Origin: Chrysoperla carnea
Taxonomy: Eukaryota; Arthropoda; Insecta; Neuroptera; Chrysopidae
Reading direction: 5' to 3'
NCBI RefSeq assembly: GCF_905475395.1
Contig: NC_058339.1
Span: forward strand, 52,647,172-52,711,171
Length of the DNA stretch: 64,000 nt
Below the pieces are notes generated by a model. It had not been told where the DNA came from. It was given only the letters and a program-made list of their open reading frames with translations, and searched no databases. Numbering within the stretch: the stretch's first letter is position 1; every line of letters starts with the position of its first letter. Below, piece after piece: positions 1 through 14,176 of this stretch. The translations under genes and the position numbers were made by a program.

Positions 1-4847
<4,847 letters not shown>

Positions 4848-7800
4848 ATGGAATTTGAAAAAAATTCAACAAAAATTTTGAACTTACAATCGTGCGGTAC
4901 AAATACAAATACCAATTTCATGTGCAATAACTGTGTTCGAAAAAATGATTCCAATTATTTTATGCCTCCACCATTTCCATATTTTCAATATCCTCCAACG
5001 AATTTTTGGGAAAAAATGTATCAAAATGAAGAAGTATCAGCACAATGTAATTGTCAAAATTCAAAATCAGAATATTCAGGCTCATTTTTTTCACCATTCC
5101 CAATTTACTTGCCAGTTTTTTATAATCCTGCTGCTCATATGTTTACAAATAATAACTGTAAACAATGTTCTTCCAATGCTAATTGTTCACAAAGTACACA
5201 AACCGATCAATGCGTTTCAATTCAAAATAATGAAACAGTTTATGAAAACAATACGAAGCCAAAATTAAATTATGAAAGTACTAAAAAAGTATTTTCTAGA
5301 AAATCTTCATTTGAAGATAATACAGTTGGTAAAAGTAGCCATCAACTGCAAGATAGAGGTGACAAAGGAGCCGGTGATAATGAAAACGATATTGATGGAT
5401 CTGAATATAATTCTATCAAAAATACTACAAAAGATAAATTCATTCGGATTTGTGAAGATAAAAACTCTTATTATGAAAAAGAAAAAAGTTCCAGTGAGGA
5501 TGATGATGGTAAGTAACGTATTTGTATAATGAATATACCGTCATTATTTTGAACTTAAATGATGACGTAAAATTTTTTTATTAATTTATAAAAAAAATCG
5601 TGATTAGCAGTGCTGTAATAAATACTTTTAAAATGTATCTAGATCAATTTCAAAGATACAATATTCAGTAGCTGAAAAGATACCATATGAATTTAAATTC
5701 TGAAAGAAATGATATAAATGGACACTTTAAGCCATGGAGGTTATAAAGAAGGAGAATGATCGCAATAGAAAATATTGTCCCCAAAATATGGACAAAATAA
5801 GTGAGGCGCTGGGAGCGCTAAGTTGTCTCATTAAATGCGGGCTATAGGGCTTTTCATTTTAAAATCACGATTCACTTTTGTTTCGTACTAAATGATTTAT
5901 AACCAATGTGATAAAATGAATAACAAATATCTTCTATCTTAGTCCTATTTATTGCTGTCAGTACGAAAAAATAAACGCTAAACTTGCGCTTATGAGTGCG
6001 CTAATATACTACTTACCGACGACAGCGCGGCTGGTGGCTGAAAAATGAACTATAAATTCTACACATTTTCAGGGACAGGTGCGCTAATGCTTTAGTACAT
6101 AGCGATCGTTCTCCTTCTTTATAACCTCCATGATTTAAGCATTGGTAAAATGTTGTAACCGTAGAATAATTATAATCTAACAGTTGTAACTAAATTACAT
6201 ATTATGTAATAATTCTTAATTTATAAAAAAATAACATGCTCGATAATTGCAGGGTTCTGCATTACCCACCAACAACAACAAAAAAAAGATGAAATTAGTA
6301 GATAAGTTAACAAAAAAAAAAAGTTTAAATTATTCAAAGCTAACAATTTTCTGGAAAGACGTGTCATTTCTTTGAATCTAAACAAAGAACATTACAATTA
6401 CATCAAAACCGGAAAAGTTTATAAGAATTATACATTATGAGAAATCTAAAGCTATTCATTCCTAATAATAAGGGATGAGATATTAAGAGGAACTAAATAA
6501 CCAATATACGTCCATTTTCATTCTTGCGATGTAATTGTAATAAATTGTTTATTTCAAGGTGTGTTAATTGGTTAGGAAATTCAATTTTATTCCGCAACAA
6601 GTGTTAATCAAAATTTAAATCGCAAATCAGATAGTTCTCAATCTTCAACTTCTTTTCTTGAGAACTTAATCGGTGGAAATATACAATCTTTTTACTCTGA
6701 TGCTACTGAAGATTTTGTTAACTTGGATTTTCAAAAAATTGATAATTTAATTCAAGGTATTGTGGAAGTCATTGCTATGATTTTTATTTGGGAAACATTA
6801 TTTGTTCGCACTTAGCTATAAAACATTCTGTCTAAAACTCACAAGGTAGAATAGAGAAATTGGATAAGGTAGAATATAATAGAGGAGCATTTTTTTTATT
6901 ATAATTTTTATTATATTTTTTAAATTACTTAAATATACGCTTTAGATGAATTATTTTTCCAATTAGATATGAATTTGTGGCAAAAAAAAAAAATTAATGC
7001 AAGTTCTCTTCTCAAAATTTTTACGTCAGTGTATTAGCCAGTGGCGTAGTAAGCGGGTATTAGGCATGGAAGCCACCAGGGAATGTAGGTGCAGGGGACG
7101 AAAATGCGTTGTCGTTACAGTTTCGCTTAATCATCAAGGTATAGGTATCATTATACTAAAAGTATTGATCAATGTTCCCAGATTCCTTTGACTCACACAT
7201 TACAACACAAATATAGACACGGATATTACAATAAGTGTAAGGTGTGATTTGGGAACAGAAAAGGGCAAACGTACAAAGAATTAACCCAGTGTCGCGCCAT
7301 ATTCAGTAGTAGATATAATACTATACGTAGTAGGTATAGTACTAATCTTATTTTTTAATAAAATATTTAGCCTGGGTTCACTATTTTAATGGCTTTTTAT
7401 CTTTTCGAGAATCTTCATCAGTCCTGCTATAAAAATTTATTTTATTACAGATTCATGCAATGATAATAATGATAGTGAAAACCGACTTGAAAATTCAACA
7501 CAAAAAGAAAAGGTTAAAATTTGTAGAAATGATACACCAAAATTTTGTCCACCAGCACAAAACGAAACGGCAGCTTTGTGCATGTTAAGTTTACTTACAC
7601 GACACAAAACAGCAATGGATATGGCACCACCTTCATTATTTCAACAACCTCAAACATTTCCACAATTTAAATCTGATTGTCTTTCTCGAGACATGAAGAG
7701 GTCAGAGTTAAAAGACAGCCCAAGTGATAATTATTTAATGTCACCTGCTCGTAACAATAGTATACATAAAGTACCGAATGCATTGCAACAAAATGATCAC

Positions 7801-7857
7801 CTAAAATCAGGTTCACCTCGTGCTCCAGTTAAATTACGAACAAATCATAATATTTAA
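4848..7857 (+). CDS. Unrecognised low-complexity Cys/Ser/Asn-rich protein
   Basis: I do not recognise the family. Exon 1 (4848-5508) starts at the ATG at 4848 and ends at a strong GTAAGT donor in phase 1. The last exon (7451-7857) follows a TTATTACAG acceptor and stops at 7857. Joined directly they stay in frame (355 aa). A further open, splice-flanked stretch at 6576-6756 ends in phase 1, which fits the last exon. It would need a phase-0 partner upstream, so it is either spliced to an undetected small exon or belongs to an alternative 5' end. Visible features are CxxC pairs at residues 26-29 and 104-107, CxC at 67-69, a Pro/Phe/Tyr-rich stretch (39-55), a STQTD motif (116-120) and acidic Ser/Asp tracts. 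There is no signal peptide or membrane segment. The protein looks largely disordered. A hAT-like MITE sits in the first intron. Confidence 0.6.
5733..6132. mobile_element. hAT-like MITE (400 bp)
   Basis: The ends are inverted repeats of about 30 bp beginning CATGGAGGTTATAAAGAAGG. They are flanked by an 8-bp target duplication with one mismatch (5725-5732 and 6133-6140, sharing TTTAAGC). There is no transposase coding. It lies in the first intron of the 4848 gene. The termini resemble those of the element at 15627-15915 (CATRGAG followed by AGAACG), so the two probably belong to one hAT-derived group. Confidence 0.8.
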
Positions 7858-8459
7858 CCATTTGCAATTAAGCAAGTTTTTATTATCTTCTAGCCACCAA
7901 GTGGTAACTTGTAAAGGGTTAAAATAAAATTTTTGTTTCAAGTATTTATTATTTAATAATAATTTTTTTTTAATTTTACATTTTTATATCTAGATTCTGC
8001 TGAGTTGTTTAATAGCAGAAATAAAAATTTTGTAGTTTTTAAAAATAAAGTACATACTATATGAAAAGCTTTCTTGTATTAATTATTAGTCGAAGTTACC
8101 CTTACTTTGAAAAATCCACTATCACCGCTAGAATCATTCTAGAAATCAAATCTTCTTGAAGATTCTAGAACATTCTACATAAGAGTACTCTACACCTCAC
8201 CTTAAAGATTATTCTGGGAATATTCTGACACCCTCTGGAATATATTGAAGTACTTTCCGACTAGTTCCGAGCCAAAAGTTACTTAAAAACAAATTATTAA
8301 AAAAACTAATTGTTATTTAAGAAGGGCAAAAATTGATCATTTAAAAATATAACTTTTGAAAAAAGTAAGAAAAGATACCCATAATTTTTAAATTGAAACA
8401 AAAATGAATAGCATTGTTATAAAATGTATAGCTTTATAGGTCAGGTGATTTTAACAGAC

Positions 8460-8705
8460 AAGTGAAATTTGCAAAATTTAAAAAACCCCCGAGAAAGTTT
8501 TCGGGTACGGAATCCGAAACTCGTACTTGAAAAGTATTTAAGAACTCTCCCCATTAAATTATCCTTCATACGAAACAAAAAAAAATCGGTTCATCCCTTT
8601 AAGCGCTACGATGCCACAGACAGGCACGCAGACACGCACACACAGACAGACACACATAGCGGTTAAACTTATAACACCCCTTTTCTTGCTTCGGGGGTTA
8701 AAAAT
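8460..8705. repeat. Interspersed repeat with CACAGACAG tract, copy 1
   Basis: This stretch aligns with the reverse complement of 22478-22706 over nearly its whole length. Shared landmarks are AACCCCCGA, GGTTCATCC, TACGATGCCACAGACAG and TTAAACTTATAACACCCC. Two copies in opposite orientation at distant sites show it is a dispersed family. I see no inverted-repeat ends, poly-A tail or coding capacity, so the class is open (a SINE or a LINE tail are possible). Confidence 0.75.
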
Positions 8706-8842
8706 ATGAGAAGGGAGATATATTCGCGATTTTAATAGTGAGCTGACCTCTACTAATTTAAATATAAAATTCAGAGGTGGGTGTAAACATTATCTTAGAA
8801 CATTAAATACCATAGAAAAGGAATTTCTACTAATTGACTTAC

Positions 8843-8980
8843 GAATTGGATTTGTGAAAGATATAAAATATTAATAGATACTGTGGTTTTCTGTTTGTTT
8901 ATTCCATGGAGACCATTTATACCATTTTCAACCGCAATTTCAGTGTCTCCTATAGTTTCTTGAAGTCGCGATAATTGCAC
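8843..8980 (-). other. Isolated exon-like ORF, 46 codons
   Basis: On the minus strand, 138 nt are open in one frame and flanked by an AG acceptor (TATAG) and a consensus GTAAGT donor, both in phase 0. The peptide starts VQLSRLQETIGD and contains ENGINGLHGINKQ. Its base composition is richer in G/C than its surroundings. No partner exons were found on this strand within the spacer. It could be an exon of an unseen minus-strand gene, a duplicated exon fragment or chance. No family was recognised. Confidence 0.3.
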
Positions 8981-9889
8981 CTATACTTCTTAATGCATAA
9001 TGGAAATTTTTATGGGCACGATCGTTACATAAAGTAGGAGGTGTGTTACATATAGCGTAGGAGGTGTGTTACATGACACGTAGGACGTCGTAGGTGTTAT
9101 AGGCCATTCAAAACGAAATGAGACCGAATAAAAGATAGTGTAAATGTAAGTTTGTACCTTAGATAATATATTTTAGTAGATAAGCCCAACGTATACCAAG
9201 TATATATATTTTGGCTTCACAGAGTAGATTAATGAATTTATTGGAATGCAAAGTTTACAGTAAGATTTCTAACAAAAGTTGTTTTTTATACTTCATAAAA
9301 ATTAAAGAACAACGATGTAATATTTCCTGGCCTTCCTTTTACGAGATAGCAGTTATGAACATGTAAGAACCATCTTTATTTTCAGTATATTTGAAAGACA
9401 AAACTATTCTTTACCATTTCATTAGTTCTGTTAAAATCGCCCAATCTATTTAATGAATGGACGGTTTCTAATCTTATCAAAACACACTTAAAATATTTTT
9501 AGAGTATTGATGACATCAATCTGAAAGGAAATAGAAAATTATACTATGGACCTCCCATATCACGAAAAATATTTTTTGTGTCCGTCTAAACTTAACTACA
9601 CTTATGGTTTGGATTTCAGATTTCAAATAATTACATTGTGCAGATAACGAACTGCAGCCACAACGGATCTCAAACAAAAATAATTGTTACTTATAGCTAT
9701 AGATAACGGAGTCTAGTCTGATATTTTTACGCATGCATTTTTTTTTTTTTTTTTTTGATAAAATCACTTTAAGCTGTTTGTGGTGAATCGAAAAAGTAGG
9801 GTAGACTTTAGGAAATTTTTACTCTGAATGATCCTACAGCAGATTGTGGCCATGTAGCCATTCTGAACTTAAGTGTTGATTATAAAAAT

Positions 9890-9940
9890 TGTTGAATCAT
9901 AGAAATTATATATCCCATGTATAATTTCTATGATTCAACA
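9890..9940. repeat. Perfect 21-bp hairpin with 9-nt loop
   Basis: Bases 9890-9910 are exactly complementary to 9920-9940 (stem strand TGTTGAATCATAGAAATTAT plus A) with a 9-base loop. It stands alone, about 30 bp before a fold-back element. The stem is AT-rich and shorter than usual for a microRNA precursor, so a small inverted repeat is the cautious call. Confidence 0.7.
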
Positions 9941-9968
9941 ACTCTAGGAATTGAAGGGTGGTGTTGCA

Positions 9969-10384
9969 CTGGTGCAAATATTTTCTGCTCATATAGTCTT
10001 ACAGTGTTCTGAAAAACAATTCTAGAAGAATGACTAAGTCTAAAAAATTCTAAAAAAGTCTGAAAAGATCTTGGTAAAACTTACTAAGCATTTTGAAGAC
10101 TGCATTATTACAAGCTTTTGGACTCTTCTAGAAGACTTTTTATTTAAAGTTTTCCTGATTTGTTTATTCGCTGGTAAGTCTTACTGTTACTTTAGATAAA
10201 TTTTCATAAAATTTCTGATTAATTCTAAAAAGTCTTCTAGAAGAGTCCAAAAACTTGTAATAATGCAGTCTTCAAAATTCAGAATAAAATAAATATTTTT
10301 AATAAGTTTTACAAAGATCTTTTCAGAGTTTTTCAGAACATTGCAAGATTAAATTAGACTATTGGCAGAAAATATTTCCACCAG
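9969..10384. mobile_element. Fold-back (palindromic) element, about 416 bp
   Basis: The two halves are imperfect reverse complements along their length. The ends share CTGGTGSAAATATTTTCTGC. The arms share the block running from TGCATTATTACAAG to CTTCTAGAAGA. There is no coding capacity. The terminal sequence CTGGTGGAAA resembles that of the element at 40044-40319 in a dynein intron, suggesting one family of fold-back elements. No clear target duplication was seen here. Confidence 0.7.
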
Positions 10385-10797
10385 AGTGGTTTCCAATTAC
10401 ATTAAAAATGGTTTTTATAAAACTACATGCATGTATATGCTTTGCATATTCCAGAAAATTGCTAACGTCGCATCAAAATTTAAAAAATTAAACCCACAAA
10501 TTTTTTATTACATATTTTACACACCGAATCAATTTAGGCTATTTTCCGAAAAATCTGGTTTTTTTCTTGGTGGCGACATCAAAATTATACGAATTAATAA
10601 TATATGAAAATTATGCGGATAAAAGTGTAATTTACAGAATTTTCTTATTAAATTTGTATTAAAATAAACGGAACCCTAACAATATAATTTTCAATTATCA
10701 CATTCATAGTTTTTGATAAATAATCAAAAGGTGCATTTACCTTATAATACCCTCCAATTAGATTAATTAAACAATTATTAGTCGTATTTGTGCCATA

Positions 10798-13559
10798 ATG
10801 AAGTTAATATTAAGTTTATTAGCTATATTTTATATCAATTCGTGTTTATGTTTTCCAACTTATTTCCGGCATAGTTTTGTGAAACCTTTAACGGAAAGTG
10901 AATGTAAGTATATCCAGAATTATTTCAAAAAACAAAACATTACTAGATTCTGATTCTAAATTCAAAATGAATATTTTTTTAATGAGTTAATGAATATGCG
11001 TGCTTATCAAATTATTCGCTTAAACTGTTGTAAATCCAAAATTATATTTCCAATGGAAAGCATCTTTTCATGATTTTATCGAATGGCTAACAAGATATAG
11101 TGTACATTTTCTATTAGTACCATCCAACGTCTTGAAAGTTTTTACCCTTCTGCTAAGAAAAAGTTATTAGTTTTCCGCGCGTATCTTGTATGTATGTATG
11201 ATTAAGGTATCATTACATATTCATTAATAAAAAATATAAAAATAGTTAATATATAGTAATTCGTTAGTAAAAAAAATAACGAATATGTAATGATTAATCA
11301 TAAGTTCTGTGTTTAAATTTAATTTATTTAATTTTTTTGATTTAGAAAAAAACTGAAAGCAGTAAAACAAGATCAGTAGTTAAAATATCGATTTTAAGAG
11401 ACGGGGACCATTATTGGGAATATTTGGGCCGGTCTAGATTTTAATGTAAACTAGTGGACTTGCTTTTTCTTTTCAATTTTTATTTAACGCAATCGAGTTT
11501 TTTGATTTTTTAAATTATTCACTTCATTTAAATTATTTGATTATATACGTCATAGCCACATTATAATTTCAGTTAGGTATAAGTAAGTATGTGCTGTGAA
11601 ATTTTTAACAAAGGGCTCTAAATCCAAAACGAAAATAATATTAATTCTACGATATTTGCAAATAAAACTTACAAAAACATTTAAATTGAAAATGATTAGG
11701 GCTATTGGATACTTTCTGTTGGAAAATAATGGTGGCCAAGAAGAATAATGGGCTTTATCGTGAGCCCCACGAGTCATCTTCAACACACCACGTTCATTGT
11801 AATCCATTTATCAACCTGCTACCAATAACGGGTTCAACTGGCATGGGTTGCAGTGATTTTTCAATCTATTTTGGAAGAAAAATTGTAATCTGGCTAAAAT
11901 GCACCAATATGTAGTATCGGTCAGAAAAAAAGAGAAAACATATTTCATATATAACTAATATACCTACTCATTGATAAACATTTTGGTTTTTGACAAGTGT
12001 TGAAGTATTGCACAAGAATATAATATGTCACAGAACCAAAATATTGACAAAAAATTGTAAGAGGTGCTAATTAATAATAAACATACTTATAATCCAAATG
12101 TTATCTATGATTTTTTTATGTCACGTACACGATAAACAATTTATTGATTGATCACTTTTTTTAACGACCCGATGTCGACACAATATAGCATCTGTTCCTA
12201 AATAAATTTTATCATGTTGCCCAGCACTAGGCAGCATGTTAAAACCATCCATAGAGCTACGCTATCAAACGGTTGACCGCAGCAAAGAGAGACAGATAAA
12301 ATAGGCGCGTGTTGCTGCCTTCGCCTCTCTTATACTTCTTTAATTTCTGAATGAATGCGTAATCAACACTGTCTATACATGATATTTCAACAATTAACTC
12401 AGTCAATTGTTTGTTTTCACTTTTTTTCTAGTAAAGCGTTTGAAGGAATGGACAGAAGATGATCAGCAAAATATTTGGGAAATCAGTGGACAATTTGAAG
12501 GTGATATTATTTTGTCACCAGATCAACCATTAAATGGTCTACTGAGTGAAGCCAAAAGATGGCCAAATAAAACTATTCCATATGAATTCGACGATAACGG
12601 ATCATTTAGTAAGCTTTATTTTATTGCGTGAATGTTAACATTGTTTTTTTTTGCTTTAATTAGGTTATTAAATTACAGGTGAAGAACAAAAAAACTTTAT
12701 TAATGAGACGTTAAAACAATACGCTAAGTTAACTTGCATTACAGCGAGGCCTAAAGAACCGTCAGATCGGGACTATGTTTATATAACGGTAAAAGTGTAT
12801 AAATAAAGCAAAAAATGAATGATTATTATTAAAAATGATATATTTGAATGATTTAGGCTAGGCAAGCAGGTTGCTATTCAGAGGTAGGGAGACAAGGTGG
12901 TCCTCAACAAATCAATTTACAGCCAGATGAACCTGGGTCTGGATGTTTGAGAGGTGGTACAATTCTACATGAATTCTTACATGCTTTGGGCTTTTATCAT
13001 CAACAAAGCTCATTTGAACGAGATCTTTATGTAAATATTGTATGGGATAACGTTCAAGAAGGTAGGTATGTTTGAAAGACGTTGAATTAACATGCAGTTG
13101 AATGGTGGGAGCAATCAAATTGATCTACGTGTGAATGGTATTTTTAGAATCCATCCTTATTCCAAATAAGGGTTATTTGCACTCTCAATAATATTGAACA
13201 ATGGATATAGCAACATACATAATTTACAATTAAAAATAAAATTTATTTTCATTAGGCAAAGAGCATAACTTTGAGAAATATGGTCGAGATACAATTACTA
13301 ATTTTGATGTAACTTACGATTATGGTAGTGTATTGCATTATGGTCCATATGCTTTTTCAAAAAATGGCAAAAAGACTATTAAAGTTTTGGTAATTTACAT
13401 TTTTTTTGCCATAAAAAGTTTTATTTGATAAATTTACTTAAGTTTTCTTTTCAGAGACCATTCGCTTCAATTGGCCAAAGAAAAGGATTTAGCGAAGAAG
13501 ACGTTTTAAAACTAAATCGAATGTATGGATGTGATCCAGATTATAGCCAAGAAAATTAA
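10798..13559 (+). CDS. Secreted astacin-family (M12A) zinc metalloprotease
   Basis: Six exons (10798-10903, 12432-12608, 12679-12788, 12857-13061, 13256-13389, 13455-13559) join in phase to 278 aa. Residues 1-18 are a signal peptide (MKLILSLLAIFYINSCLC). The propeptide holds the FEGD aspartate switch (57-60), which keeps astacins latent by binding the zinc. The catalytic domain opens near RWPNKTIPYEF. It carries the zinc motif HEFLHALGFYH (169-179) with catalytic Glu170, and the Tyr of SVLHY (224-228) as a further zinc ligand. The Met-turn methionine is Leu226, and the residue after the third His is Gln, not Glu. There are no EGF or CUB domains, so it is a short astacin like insect seminal or digestive ones (from memory of the family). 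Intron 1 is 1.5 kb; the others are short. It is convergent with the dynein gene. Confidence 0.92.
12355..12421 (-). repeat. Terminal fragment of the GTGAAAACAAAC repeat family
   Basis: This is the reverse complement of the first roughly 65 bases of the repeat seen at 58288-58975 (shared GTGAAAACAAACAATTGACT and CAGTGTTGATTAC). It ends about ten bases before astacin exon 2, so the repeat border directly abuts the T-rich acceptor tract of that intron. Confidence 0.75.
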
Positions 13560-14176
13560 TTATCATAATGTGAATTGAGTCTATTCAAAAGAAATAAAGA
13601 ATGATTTTAATGTGAGCAGTAATTCATTTTGATTAAAATTGTTATCCATTTCTGAAGTTCAAAGAAATTATTTAATTTTGTAATTCTGTGAACAAGGACA
13701 TTAATTCTTATTGTTTTTATTGTCACTAAAAATTTCATAATTTATAATTTATATCTAAATTTTATTGCTTGGTTTTGTTATTAATTCTACATTTCGCCCC
13801 CCCCCCCCCCCCATTGTATGAAGAAATTAAAAAAAATTTTAACAATTAAAAAATAATTGTTACTTCATATTTTTGGTTTTTTCATCTGGTGCGTACACAT
13901 TCAATTTTCAATGGATACGTGTATATAGTAAAGTCAAGTGTGGTCCCGCTCCAGATTTTTTAATTTCCTTAGATTTTTTGGGCCAGTAACCCTTGAGCGC
14001 GTCTTCAAAAGACCCTACACAAGTTTCATCACAATGCTATATATAAGCTCTCGTTGTATAAATTTGATATAGAAAAACGAATATTTGGTGGGTCGAATAT
14101 GAAATAACAAAGAATATGATTGAGTATAAATTAGACATTTTTTATTCGATTAATTTTCGTTCAAAATTACATACAA
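13560..14176. other. Spacer between convergent astacin and dynein genes
   Basis: It holds the short astacin 3' UTR (an AATAAA signal at 13593-13598), a run of about 16 cytosines at 13797-13812 in otherwise AT-rich DNA, and the presumed dynein 3' UTR. No gene was seen. Confidence 0.6.
13593..13598 (+). terminator. Polyadenylation signal of the astacin gene
   Basis: A canonical AATAAA lies 33 bases after the stop codon, the expected position for a short 3' UTR. The actual cleavage site is not determined. Confidence 0.55.

Larger units (their letters stand above)
7858..10797. other. Repeat-rich spacer between the 4848 gene and the astacin gene
   Basis: The 3' UTR of the upstream gene probably ends within the first 200 bases (AATAAA-type signals near 7920 and 8045). 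Beyond that lie CTAGAA-rich short palindromes (8130-8240), an interspersed repeat (8460-8705), an exon-like minus-strand ORF (8843-8980), a direct repeat of an 18-mer with a 23-bp period (9034-9074), a perfect hairpin (9890-9940) and a fold-back element (9969-10384). No complete gene was found. Confidence 0.55.

Noticed and set aside
8130-8240. Heat-shock-element-like repeats (TTCTAGAA units)
   Set aside because: The CTAGAA units look like a decayed palindromic repeat and are not upstream of a gene start.
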